Part shown: one piece after another, positions 1-6,693 of the stretch
Position numbering within the stretch: the first letter of the stretch is position 1
Layout: every line of letters begins with the position of its first letter
Notes under the pieces: model-generated
What the model was told of the DNA's origin: nothing
Seen by the model: only the letters and a program-made list of their open reading frames with translations
The model's database searches: none
Translations under genes and position numbers: made by a program
From: Dehalococcoidia bacterium UBA3254
Lineage (GTDB): Bacteria > Chloroflexota > Dehalococcoidia > Dehalococcoidales > UBA3254
Assembly (NCBI GenBank): GCA_002362735.1
Contig: DEUU01000304.1
Span: 469-10,822, forward strand
Length of the DNA: 10,354 bases
Direction: 5' to 3'

Positions 1-1
1 C

Positions 2-571
2 AAACAGGTGCATCATATGCGTTACGTCTCGGATGCCGTTATGACCGGAGCTAATACTGTGATAGCAGACGATCCCAGATTGACCGTCAGGTTATCCGAC
101 CGGGGAGGCATTACCCGCAAGCAGCCTCTCAGAGTAGTCGTGGATGGCCTGGGACGCACTCCACCTCAGTCCCGGATTTTTAAGGAACCCGGCCAGACGC
201 TGTTGGTGCTTGGCAATACCCTGTCTCCTGAAGCCAAGTTGCAGCTCACCAGCGCTGGTGCTGAGATCATTGAATTTCCTTCAGAAGGCGGAGCAGTAGA
301 TTTAAAACAGCTTTTGAAAGCTCTAGGGGAAAGACAGATTACCAACGTCCTGGTTGAAGGCGGCGGTATTCTGGTAGGGTCCTTATTTGACGCCGGACTT
401 GTGGACAAGGTTGTCGCTTTCTATGCTCCAATCGTAATCGGGGGAGAAGAAGCCCGACCCGCCGTGGCTGGAAGAGGGATTGAAAAACTCTCCGATTGCG
501 TGAAATTAAAACAGGTCAAGGTCGAAAGGATTGGAGAAGACATCATGGTCTGTGGGTACGTTTCGAGGTAA
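2..571 (+). CDS. ribD: Riboflavin biosynthesis protein RibD, reductase domain (5'-truncated)
   Basis: The gene is open from the window edge, and about 190 residues remain of a protein that is usually about 360. What is left is the C-terminal RibD reductase domain, which reduces 5-amino-6-ribosylamino-uracil 5'-phosphate to the ribitylamino compound with NADPH in the cytoplasm. It shows the family motifs GANTVIADDPRLTVR near the left edge and NVLVEGGG with a following LFDAGLVDK, the nucleotide/substrate-binding end of the dihydrofolate-reductase-like fold. The N-terminal zinc deaminase domain lies outside the window. An in-frame GTG at base 8 should not be taken as the start, because the frame is open upstream and the domain would be cut. 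It is the first visible gene of the rib operon, and its stop lies 3 bases before ribE. The assignment is firm because the order ribD-ribE-ribBA-ribH is classical. Confidence 0.93.
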   Translation, partial: KQVHHMRYVSDAVMTGANTVIADDPRLTVRLSDRGGITRKQPLRVVVDGLGRTPPQSRIFKEPGQTLLVLGNTLSPEAKLQLTSAGAEIIEFPSEGGAVDLKQLLKALGERQITNVLVEGGGILVGSLFDAGLVDKVVAFYAPIVIGGEEARPAVAGRGIEKLSDCVKLKQVKVERIGEDIMVCGYVSR

Positions 572-574
572 ACC

Positions 575-1195
575 TTGTTCACGGGGATTGTAACTGAAGT
601 CGGTAAAGTCATTTCTCTCCAGCCGGACAGGCTGGTGGTCGGAGCCAGCCAGGTCTTAAAAAATTTAGAACTTGGCGGAAGCGTGGCGGTCAACGGCGCT
701 TGCCTCACCGCAACCAGTTTTGATGAAAGGTCCTTCTCGGTGGGTTTGAGTTCGGAAACCATTAAGCGCACCAATTTAGGAATGTTGAAAACCGGCGATC
801 CCGTTAATCTGGAAAGACCTCTGGGGCTGGGAGGAGAGTTGGGAGGACATCTGGTTCAGGGTCATATTGACGGGACCGGCAGAATTACGGGTATCTCTCC
901 GCAGGGAGGAGCCACCATTTTCCGCTTTGAAGCCCCACAGGATATTATGCGGTATCTGGTGGAAAAGGGTTTTGTAGGGGTTGAAGGTATCAGTTTGACG
1001 ATCACTTCCAGAGAGTCTGGCTACTTTGAGGTTTCTGTTGTAGACTATACTAAAGCTCATACTAATTTGAATAGCCATAAAATTGGCGACAGCGTGAATT
1101 TGGAAGTGGATATTATGGCAAAATATGCGGAACGCTTTATGCAATCGCAGAGTTCCAATATTACTGCTGAATTTTTAAGAGAGAATGGATTTTAA
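575..1195 (+). CDS. ribE: Riboflavin synthase, alpha-type
   Basis: This cytoplasmic enzyme dismutates two 6,7-dimethyl-8-ribityllumazines to riboflavin and the pyrimidine precursor. The 206 residues match the usual length and contain the duplicated lumazine-binding barrel, roughly residues 1-97 and 98-190. Visible marks are the N-terminal FTGIV, NGACLTA (40-46, with the conserved Cys43), GGHLVQGHIDGTG (90-102) and the second-barrel EGISLT (137-142). The start is a TTG. It is chosen because it gives the invariant (M)FTGIV N-terminus and is preceded by GAGGT at 565-569, which overlaps the end of ribD. Translation is probably coupled to ribD. One oddity is a Glu at 137 in the second barrel, where E. 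coli (from memory) has Asp in DGISLT. The gene is called ribE in Bacillus and ribC in E. coli naming. Confidence 0.95.
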   Translation: MFTGIVTEVGKVISLQPDRLVVGASQVLKNLELGGSVAVNGACLTATSFDERSFSVGLSSETIKRTNLGMLKTGDPVNLERPLGLGGELGGHLVQGHIDGTGRITGISPQGGATIFRFEAPQDIMRYLVEKGFVGVEGISLTITSRESGYFEVSVVDYTKAHTNLNSHKIGDSVNLEVDIMAKYAERFMQSQSSNITAEFLRENGF

Positions 1196-1200
1196 CTATA

Positions 1201-1213
1201 TCCTCCTGGAGGA
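1201..1213 (+). promoter_or_regulatory. Small inverted repeat embedding the ribBA Shine-Dalgarno
   Basis: The ribosome-binding site GGAGGA of ribBA (1208-1213) is directly preceded by its own complement TCCTCC (1201-1206). In RNA this allows a 5-bp stem (1201-1205 with 1209-1213) around a 3-base loop. The stem would cover the site, so it could dampen ribBA initiation unless ribosomes finishing ribE (stop at 1193-1195) open it. The repeat is seen directly; a regulatory effect is inference, and the stem is short. Confidence 0.35.
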
Positions 1214-1216
1214 AAA

Positions 1217-2470
1217 ATGGGACTATCAACGATACCTGAAGCAATTCAGGATATAAAAGAAGGTAAATTCCTCATTATTGTTGATAATGAGGATAGAGAG
1301 AACGAAGGCGACCTGGCCATAGCGGCTGAGAAAGTAACCGCAGAGTCCATTAATTTTATGGCGAGGTACGGACGTGGGCTCATCTGCATGCCGGTCACCG
1401 GACAGCGCCTGGATGAATTGAATATACCCTTGATGGTGGACCGAAACACGTCCCGGTTTACCACGGCATTTACCGTTTCTGTCGAAGCCAAACACAAAGT
1501 CAGCACCGGTATTTCAGCCGCGGACCGTGCACAGACGGTCAAGACTATCATCGACCCGGATACCCGTCCGGCCGACCTGGTCTATCCGGGACATATGTTC
1601 CCCCTGCGTGCTAAAGAAGGCGGGGTTCTGGTGCGAGCCGGACACACCGAGGCTATCATCGACCTGGCAAAACTCGCCGGCCTGTATCCGGCTGGGGTTA
1701 TTTGTGAGGTCCTGAATGACGACGGGACGATGGCAAGATTGCCTCAATTGACCGTCCTGGCTGAAAAATTCGGCATCAAAATCATCAGTGTGGCTGAATT
1801 GATTGCATATCGACTCAAGCATGAAAAATTGGTACATCGGGTCGCTGAAGCCAAACTTCCGACCAAATATGGCGAATTTCAAGCTATCGCCTACAAGAGC
1901 GATGTAGATCCCAAAGAGCATGTTGCCCTGGTTATGGGAGACTTAACCGCACCGGAGCCGGTCCTTGTCAGGGTCCACAGCGAATGCCTCACCGGAGATG
2001 TTTTCGGCAGCATGCGCTGTGACTGCGGGGAGCAAATCGCTCTGGGAATGCAGGCGGTAGCGAAAGAAGGACGCGGGGTTATCCTTTATATGAGACAGGA
2101 AGGCCGCGGAATCGGATTCCACAATAAAATCCGCGCTTATGCCCTGCAAGACCAGGGGTTAGATACCGTTGAAGCTAATGTCAGTTTGGGATTTGCCCCC
2201 GATCTCAGGGATTATGGGGTTGGCGCTCAAATTCTGACTGATCTCGGTATCCGCGAGATTCGGCTGCTCACCAATAATCCCAAAAAGGTCATCAGTCTGG
2301 AAGGTCACGGTTTGAAGGTAGTGCAGACTGTACCCATTGTCGTCCAGCCCAATCCGCATAACCGCCGCTACCTTGAGACCAAAAAGAAGAAAATGGGGCA
2401 TCTGCTGGATATTCCCGACAACGGCGATCACTGCGAAGACCAGGGAATCGATGCAATAATCAAAAAATAG
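1217..2470 (+). CDS. ribBA: Bifunctional 3,4-dihydroxy-2-butanone-4-phosphate synthase / GTP cyclohydrolase II
   Basis: This fused enzyme makes both riboflavin precursors in the cytoplasm. The N-terminal RibB domain (about 1-200) converts ribulose 5-phosphate to dihydroxybutanone phosphate plus formate. The C-terminal RibA domain (about 206-400) opens GTP. RibB shows the acidic metal/substrate loop DNEDRENEG (23-31) and RAGHTEA (140-146). RibA shows the zinc ligands Cys257, Cys268 and Cys270 in SECLTGDVFGSMRCDCG, then RQEGRGIG (293-300) and TNNPKKV (352-358). Tyr308 and Arg331 sit where E. coli RibA has its catalytic Tyr105 and Arg128. All key residues are present, so both activities are expected. 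The 417-residue length is usual. The ATG start is placed by GGAGG at 1208-1212. About 20 residues follow the conserved MGHLL end and look unconserved. Confidence 0.97.
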   Translation: MGLSTIPEAIQDIKEGKFLIIVDNEDRENEGDLAIAAEKVTAESINFMARYGRGLICMPVTGQRLDELNIPLMVDRNTSRFTTAFTVSVEAKHKVSTGISAADRAQTVKTIIDPDTRPADLVYPGHMFPLRAKEGGVLVRAGHTEAIIDLAKLAGLYPAGVICEVLNDDGTMARLPQLTVLAEKFGIKIISVAELIAYRLKHEKLVHRVAEAKLPTKYGEFQAIAYKSDVDPKEHVALVMGDLTAPEPVLVRVHSECLTGDVFGSMRCDCGEQIALGMQAVAKEGRGVILYMRQEGRGIGFHNKIRAYALQDQGLDTVEANVSLGFAPDLRDYGVGAQILTDLGIREIRLLTNNPKKVISLEGHGLKVVQTVPIVVQPNPHNRRYLETKKKKMGHLLDIPDNGDHCEDQGIDAIIKK

Positions 2471-2479
2471 GAGGCCGAA

Positions 2480-2953
2480 ATGAAAGATAACAAGACCTTT
2501 GAAGGTATGCTGCTTGGAGAGGGACTGAAGTTCGGCATCATCGTCGCCCGTTTTAACGATTTTATTACAAATAAACTATTGGAAGGAGCTCAGGACGCTC
2601 TCCTGCGTCACGGAGTGAATGAGGAGGACATTGAGATTACCTGGGTTCCCGGGTCGTTCGAAATCCCCCTCGTCGCCCAGAGGCTAGCCAACACCAAGAG
2701 GTATGACGCCGTTATTTGCCTGGGAGCCGTTATCCGCGGGGGTACACCCCATTTCGAATATGTCGCCTCCGAAGTAACCAAGGGTATCGCTCAGGTCGGA
2801 CTTAGCACCGGACTGCCCGTAATCTACGGAGTAATTACCGCGGACACTCTGGAACAAGCGATTGAAAGAGCGGGGACAAAGCAGGGTAACGAAGGCTCGA
2901 AAGCCGCTATTACCGCCATCGAGATGGCCAATCTGCTTAATAGCATAGAGTAA
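2480..2953 (+). CDS. ribH: 6,7-dimethyl-8-ribityllumazine synthase
   Basis: This enzyme condenses the ribitylaminopyrimidine with dihydroxybutanone phosphate to lumazine, the substrate of RibE. The 157 residues match the family. Visible motifs are VARFND (22-27), the substrate-binding WVPGSFEIP (55-63), [14 protein letters not shown] (82-95) with His91 matching the catalytic His88 of Bacillus, and the C-terminal [17 protein letters not shown]. Such proteins commonly form pentamers or 60-subunit capsids; the sequence alone does not say which. The start codon follows AGGAGG at 2469-2474, which overlaps the ribBA stop codon. This last gene of the operon is therefore translated in close step with ribBA. 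A hairpin follows 24 bases after its stop. Confidence 0.96.
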   Translation: MKDNKTFEGMLLGEGLKFGIIVARFNDFITNKLLEGAQDALLRHGVNEEDIEITWVPGSFEIPLVAQRLANTKRYDAVICLGAVIRGGTPHFEYVASEVTKGIAQVGLSTGLPVIYGVITADTLEQAIERAGTKQGNEGSKAAITAIEMANLLNSIE

Positions 2954-2977
2954 TTTTTTCAGGTCAGGCGATTTTTG

Positions 2978-3002
2978 CCCGCAGGTTTATACCACCTGCG
3001 GG
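2978..3002 (+). terminator. Hairpin terminator candidate at the end of the rib operon
   Basis: A perfect 9-bp inverted repeat, CCCGCAGGT (2978-2986) and ACCTGCGGG (2994-3002), encloses a 7-base loop. It sits 24 bases after the ribH stop and 32 bases beyond the stop of the opposing gene, so it lies between convergent genes. The plus-strand downstream bases are only moderately T-rich (TTGTATCTTTCTC), and the minus-strand side has no T run. Termination of the rib transcript is likely, but efficiency is uncertain. It might serve both directions. Confidence 0.55.
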
Positions 3003-3034
3003 AATTGTATCTTTCTCTATTATGTAAACAACAT

Positions 3035-3286
3035 CTACACCACTTTGTACACGCCATCGCCTTTCCTTACCCGATCCGGAACTTTAATTCCTACTGAGTC
3101 CCCCACTCCCGCTTGGTGTACCAAGGCGTTTTGAATCTGCATCGATTCAACGACACACTCTAAATCCGTTGTATGCCCCTTGATCTTGATTTTGTCGCCG
3201 ACCTTAACCGTCCCGTTTAGATCAACTCCGGCGACTACGGGTCTGGCAAAAAAATCGCTGACAATACCCACCATTTCCTCTGACAT
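3035..3286 (-). CDS. Small translation-factor domain-2-like (EF-Tu D2-type beta-barrel) protein
   Basis: The 83 residues resemble only the second beta-barrel domain of translational GTPases such as EF-Tu and IF2. There is no GTPase domain. The recognisable stretch is VGDKIKIKGHTTDLECVVES followed by MQIQNALVHQAGVGDSVGIKV and a terminal VRKGDGVYKV, which mirrors the barrel strands of the elongation-factor D2 family. Free-standing proteins of this type occur in bacteria and archaea, usually annotated as elongation factor-like and, from memory, sometimes near U32 peptidases. Their function is not established. The ATG start follows a strong GGAGGT (3292-3297). The gene is a single unit on the minus strand, facing the rib operon, with a promoter candidate at 3320-3349. 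It is a real gene by its start signals and domain fit; its role is unknown. Confidence 0.82.
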   Translation of the reverse strand: MSEEMVGIVSDFFARPVVAGVDLNGTVKVGDKIKIKGHTTDLECVVESMQIQNALVHQAGVGDSVGIKVPDRVRKGDGVYKVV

Positions 3287-3319
3287 TTTCCACCTCCCTG
3301 ACCGACTCTTCGATAATTA

Positions 3320-3349
3320 AGTATACGCCATTCGTATGAGATTATTCAA
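3320..3349 (-). promoter_or_regulatory. Sigma-70-like promoter candidate for the EF-Tu D2-like gene
   Basis: Read on the minus strand, TTGAAT (3344-3349) and TATACT (3320-3325) stand 18 bases apart. They match 4 of 6 and 5 of 6 consensus bases. Transcription would begin near 3313, which leaves a short leader before the GGAGGT site at 3292-3297. Confidence 0.5.
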
Positions 3350-3451
3350 TTGTCAGAAAACGGTGTACCAGACTTTTCAGTCCGCCTTTGGTGTGGCTGG
3401 AACTATGGCTTTAAACAGATCAGATAAAACTGGAATTTTATTCTTAATCTT

Positions 3452-3460
3452 TGCTATAAT
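3452..3460 (+). promoter_or_regulatory. Extended -10 promoter candidate for the coiled-coil/CxxC gene
   Basis: TGCTATAAT (3452-3460) is a perfect TGnTATAAT extended -10 element. No good -35 hexamer is visible at the usual distance (the best is TGGAAT at 3431-3436), which is typical for extended -10 promoters. The expected start is near 3467, about 30 bases before the start codon at 3499. It could drive both the small gene and the symporter downstream. Confidence 0.55.
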
Positions 3461-3498
3461 ACTTCAGATATGTTATAGCCCTGAATAGAGGTGCAATC

Positions 3499-3720
3499 TT
3501 GGCAACTGAAAACAAAGTAGGAGTTGATCACGACAGCGCGGAGCTTAACCGATTGAAACAGCGTTTGGAATTGCTGGACGAAAGATTAGATAATATCGAT
3601 TCGGTTCTCACAGCCGTGGCCGAACGCATCATGAAGCAGCCTATTTCCATTGTTTTGAGTTGTCCTCATTGCGGAAAAAACATCGAAGTGGCTCTCGTCG
3701 GTCAGCAGAAGCCTACTTAA
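3499..3720 (+). CDS. Small coiled-coil protein with a single CxxC motif, function unknown
   Basis: I do not recognise a named family for these 73 residues. Residues about 14-46 are highly charged with leucines at heptad-like spacing (LNRLKQRLELLDERLDNIDSV), so an alpha-helical coiled coil is likely. A CPHCGK knuckle follows at 55-60, with beta-type sequence on both sides. Only one CxxC is present, half of a normal zinc ribbon, so two chains brought together by the coiled coil could share one metal. That is inference. The start is a TTG at 3499, preceded by AGAGGTG at 3486-3492. An ATG further in would cut the coil. An extended -10 promoter lies just upstream, and the symporter gene follows 61 bases later on the same strand. 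The gene is probably real because promoter, binding site and frame agree. Confidence 0.7.
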   Translation: MATENKVGVDHDSAELNRLKQRLELLDERLDNIDSVLTAVAERIMKQPISIVLSCPHCGKNIEVALVGQQKPT

Positions 3721-3781
3721 CCCTGATAAAAGCTCAGTTTATCTTCCTTTTTCCATGGGTAAGACTCCACCAGAGTAACAA

Positions 3782-5173
3782 ATGATCGAACTGATAATAA
3801 TTGTTGTCTATTTTTTAGGCGTCATCATTATCGGACTGACAAGCCGGCGTAAACTCTGGCGGTTAGACGATTTTATGGTAGCTGGCCGTAAATATTCCTC
3901 TTTCTTTATCACCGGGTCATTAATGGCCACCATCATCGGAGGTTCTGCGACGATCGGCCTGTCCGGACTTGGATTCAGCCTCGGCTTAACTGGCGCCTGG
4001 TGGCTGCTAGTTGGCAGCATCGGTCTGATATTTTTGGGCTTTTTCCTGGCGAAGAAAATCCGCAATTTTGGTCTGTACACCCTGCCAGGGTTGATTGAAA
4101 AGCAATACGGTCGGCAGGTTGCTTTAGCTGCTTCCATACTCATTGTGGTCGCCTGGATTGCCGTTACGGCGGGTCAGATTCTGGCGGCGGGCAAAATATT
4201 CTCTGTACTGGGTATGGGCAGCCCGGTTCTATGGATGGTAATTTTTACGGTTATTTTCGTCGGTTATACCATGGCGGGAGGACAATACGCCATCATTCGC
4301 ACCGATATTCTGGATATTATCATCATCTTCATCGGCATTCTGCTTGGACTGGGAGTAGTGCTCTGGCATGCAGGAGGTCTCGGTGCCCTGGCAAACGCCT
4401 TGCCGCCGGATAAACTTGCATTCCCGTTAAGCTCCAGCTTTACCGGGACGAAGCTGGCTACTTATTTATTATTAATCGGATTGACTTATGTCGTAGGACC
4501 GGACTTGTATGCCAGGTTATTCTGTGCCAGTGACAGTAAAACTGCCAAGATATCAACTTTGTGGGCGGCGGTCCTTATCACCCCCTTTGCCTTTATGATT
4601 ACATTGATCGGGATGGCAGCCTTCGTTTTATTCCCTGGAATTTCTTCCGAACAGGCCTTCCCTGCGATCATCAGCGGGATCTTGCCTTCTCTAGTTGCCG
4701 GAATCGTGCTGGCGGCGCTGGTTTCTGCGGTTATGTCTAGTGCCAGTGCCACTCTCTGGAGTTCCAGCACCACTCTTTCAATAAACATTCTGGGGCGGTT
4801 TTTCAAATCTAATGATGAAGGTAAGTCCATCAAAGTCTCCCGCTGGAGTGTATTGTGTATCGGTCTCGCAGCGCTGGGCTTAGCTCTGTTGCTTAAGGGA
4901 GTCATTACCGCCCTGCTCTTCGCTTACACAATTTATACCAGCGGAGTGATTTTGCCCGTGATTGCCGGCTTTTACAGAGACAAGCTGAAAGTCACCTCGA
5001 ATGCCGCCCTGGCCGCCATAATCGGCGGCGGTGCGGCCGGAATTATCAGTAAGATATGGAGCATTAATTATCTGGACCTGGGAGCCTTGTGTCTCAGCGC
5101 CTTATTATTGATCATTGTCAGTCTGGTAGAGAACTGGATAAAAGGTCGAAATATTCGCCGGCAAACGATTTAA
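3782..5173 (+). CDS. Sodium:solute symporter (SSS family) permease, substrate unknown
   Basis: This 463-residue inner-membrane protein has about 13 hydrophobic segments (approximately 2-20, 41-62, 70-90, 115-138, 148-165, 174-196, 224-245, 258-284, 299-318, 353-371, 373-398, 405-424, 431-450), typical of the LeuT-fold SSS family. Family signatures are the FMVAGRK loop (31-37) after the first helix, GGSATIGLSG (53-62) in the broken second helix, GPDLYARLF (239-247), and the Ser/Thr-rich MSSASATLWSSSTTLSINI (318-336). The last matches the helix that holds the sodium site in vSGLT. It should couple uptake of a small solute to sodium, but the sequence does not identify the solute, and relatives carry proline, pantothenate, sugars or short acids. 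The ATG start has only a weak binding site and fits the usual family N-terminus. It may be co-transcribed with the preceding small gene. It converges on the cooC-like gene with 16 bases between. Confidence 0.9.
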   Translation: MIELIIIVVYFLGVIIIGLTSRRKLWRLDDFMVAGRKYSSFFITGSLMATIIGGSATIGLSGLGFSLGLTGAWWLLVGSIGLIFLGFFLAKKIRNFGLYTLPGLIEKQYGRQVALAASILIVVAWIAVTAGQILAAGKIFSVLGMGSPVLWMVIFTVIFVGYTMAGGQYAIIRTDILDIIIIFIGILLGLGVVLWHAGGLGALANALPPDKLAFPLSSSFTGTKLATYLLLIGLTYVVGPDLYARLFCASDSKTAKISTLWAAVLITPFAFMITLIGMAAFVLFPGISSEQAFPAIISGILPSLVAGIVLAALVSAVMSSASATLWSSSTTLSINILGRFFKSNDEGKSIKVSRWSVLCIGLAALGLALLLKGVITALLFAYTIYTSGVILPVIAGFYRDKLKVTSNAALAAIIGGGAAGIISKIWSINYLDLGALCLSALLLIIVSLVENWIKGRNIRRQTI

Positions 5174-5189
5174 TTGCCTGCCTGAAACC

Positions 5190-5981
5190 TTAAAAAAGAA
5201 CCCAATCTGCTATCTTATGTAAAGCTTCAACCACCCTCCCCTGCCCTGAGGATAAAGCCTGGCCTTCCAGACAGGCGTTGAAAACCGCCTCATCGTGGGG
5301 GATAACACTAACAACCTCAACGTCTCTTTTCCGAAGCTCCTGAGAGATTTTAGCCGAGAGATTTTCAGAGCTGACCTTGTTTAAGACCGCTCCGATTTTC
5401 CCAATCCCTATACACTGAGAAAGATACCGGATGCGTTCAGCCAGGCTTATCGATTCAAAGGAAGGTTCAACTACTATAAGGACCGCATCCAAACCAGACT
5501 CTATTCCCCTCCCGAAGTGTTCGATCCCGGCCTCCATATCTACCAGCGCAATTTCATCATCCCGGAGCTGGAGTTTACTGATAAATTCTCGCCCCAAAAC
5601 TCCCATGGGACAGGCACAACCTTCCAGCGGTTCGGCAATTTTTCCCACCACTACCAGTCTTAAATTGCCCTTTTCAGATACATTTTCCGAAGGCAGATCG
5701 TCTATCAGAATTCTGGATTGAGTGAGAACGTGAGTGCCTTGACCGGATGCCGCAGGAGTATATCCCGGGGGCATCAATTCACGTACCATCTTTCTCCCAC
5801 CCGCCAGAGCTACCAGAGGCTGCGGAGGTGTTTCCATTCCCAGCATCCGGTAAAGTACGGAATTGGACTCATCCGAATCTACTACGATAGGATGAAAACC
5901 CCGGTCTCCAAGCTCTAAGCCAAGTAAAGTGGTCACGGTGCTTTTTCCGCTGCCGCCTTTCCCGCTAACCGATAATTTCAT
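5190..5981 (-). CDS. cooC: CooC-like MinD/ParA-family ATPase (probable nickel-insertion accessory protein)
   Basis: This is a 263-residue cytoplasmic P-loop ATPase of the MinD/Mrp branch. It has the deviant Walker A GKGGSGKST (7-15) with the signature Lys8 before catalytic Lys13, a switch-like DSDESN (35-40), and the Walker B-like LVDMEAGIEHFGRG (146-159). GCACP (121-125) supplies the Cys122-x-Cys124 pair that in CooC binds metal at the dimer interface. CooC proteins use ATP to help insert nickel into carbon monoxide dehydrogenase; the pair of cysteines is what distinguishes them from plain MinD proteins. No CODH gene is present in the window, so the client is unproven and the symbol is a family assignment. 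The ATG overlaps the stop of the upstream thioredoxin-fusion gene by 4 bases (ATGA, 5978-5981), so translation is coupled. Confidence 0.85.
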   Translation of the reverse strand: MKLSVSGKGGSGKSTVTTLLGLELGDRGFHPIVVDSDESNSVLYRMLGMETPPQPLVALAGGRKMVRELMPPGYTPAASGQGTHVLTQSRILIDDLPSENVSEKGNLRLVVVGKIAEPLEGCACPMGVLGREFISKLQLRDDEIALVDMEAGIEHFGRGIESGLDAVLIVVEPSFESISLAERIRYLSQCIGIGKIGAVLNKVSSENLSAKISQELRKRDVEVVSVIPHDEAVFNACLEGQALSSGQGRVVEALHKIADWVLF

Positions 5982-6577
5982 CCACCGGTCTCCCGAAGCA
6001 AAGCTTCCAGTTTGGCATACAGCTGAGAAGCAGGAATAGCTCCCACGCTCCTTTCGACGACCTGGCCGTTTTTAAAGAACAGCAGCATGGGAATGCTCAT
6101 AGCCTGATACTGTCCCGCCGAAATAGGATTTTCATCCACGTTGATCTTGCAAAATTTGAATTTTCCCTGATATTTAACCGCCGTTTCCTCCATAATCGGA
6201 GCCATCATACGACAGGGACCGCACCAGGCCGCCCAAAAATCCACCACTACAGGTAAGTTGGACTTGAGGACCTCATCTGCAAAGCTGCCGTCCCCGATTT
6301 CGACAACCCCGCCCGGAGACGAATCAGCCGCCGTTTGTTGTTCGGCTTTTATTTTCACGACTATCCGGATATCGCCCGGCCGATTATCTGTCGTTTGCAG
6401 AGCATTACTGAGCTTGACCATGTTACCTGTACTGACCCCGGGCGGAATACTGACTTGCAGACGTTTACCGTTCCGGGTCAAAAGTTTGGTGGTGCCTGTC
6501 CTGGCTTCTTCTGCGGTTAGCGACAGTTCATAGGTAATTACCTGAGAGGTCCCGGCCTGTCCTGTGGTTTCGCTCAT
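5978..6577 (-). CDS. DnaJ C-terminal-type domain fused to thioredoxin
   Basis: The protein has 199 residues and two domains. Residues about 14-78 resemble the substrate-binding beta-sandwich of DnaJ (ELSLTAEEARTGTTKLL, then VSIPPGVSTGNMVKL, then GDIRIVVKIK), but there is no J domain and no zinc-finger domain. After a short polar linker (79-90), residues about 91-197 are a complete thioredoxin with the active site WCGPC (118-122), VDENP (147-151) and the cis-proline in SIPML (Pro163). The second part should act as a dithiol-disulfide exchanger. The first part could hold unfolded clients. No signal peptide is seen, so it is cytoplasmic. The start ATG is preceded by GGAGGTT (6583-6589) and a promoter candidate. 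The gene is coupled by a 4-base overlap to the CooC-like ATPase, which suggests a joint job in metalloprotein maturation; that is inference. Confidence 0.88.
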   Translation of the reverse strand: MSETTGQAGTSQVITYELSLTAEEARTGTTKLLTRNGKRLQVSIPPGVSTGNMVKLSNALQTTDNRPGDIRIVVKIKAEQQTAADSSPGGVVEIGDGSFADEVLKSNLPVVVDFWAAWCGPCRMMAPIMEETAVKYQGKFKFCKINVDENPISAGQYQAMSIPMLLFFKNGQVVERSVGAIPASQLYAKLEALLRETGG

Positions 6578-6601
6578 CTCTTAACCTCCAACACTTAAGT
6601 T

Positions 6602-6630
6602 ATTGTTAAATCAGATTGATCCTGGGTCAA
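6602..6630 (-). promoter_or_regulatory. Sigma-70-like promoter candidate for the thioredoxin fusion-cooC pair
   Basis: On the minus strand TTGACC (6625-6630) and AACAAT (6602-6607) are exactly 17 bases apart, matching 5 of 6 and 4 of 6 consensus bases. Transcription would begin near 6595, giving a leader of under 20 bases that still contains the GGAGGTT site. Confidence 0.5.
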
Positions 6631-6693
6631 ATTTCAATGCTCCTTTTTCCCCTGTAACGCCGCACCCTGTCCCCAAATTTCGCCCGTAGTTTA

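Noticed and set aside
776..1144. 122-codon open frame on the minus strand inside ribE
   Set aside because: It lies wholly across a well-supported gene, has no recognisable domain, and no separate promoter or ribosome-binding site stands out.
1196..1216. Possible FMN riboswitch before ribBA
   Set aside because: The gap is 21 bases, far too short for an RFN element; one could only exist upstream of ribD, outside the window.
3725..3743. GATAAA/TTTATC inverted repeat after the coiled-coil gene followed by a T-rich run
   Set aside because: The stem is only 6 bp and nearly all A-T, too weak to call a terminator; the symporter could be read through.
4486..4905. 139-codon minus-strand open frame inside the symporter gene
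   Set aside because: Antisense shadow of a hydrophobic coding sequence; composition is not protein-like and no start signal is seen.
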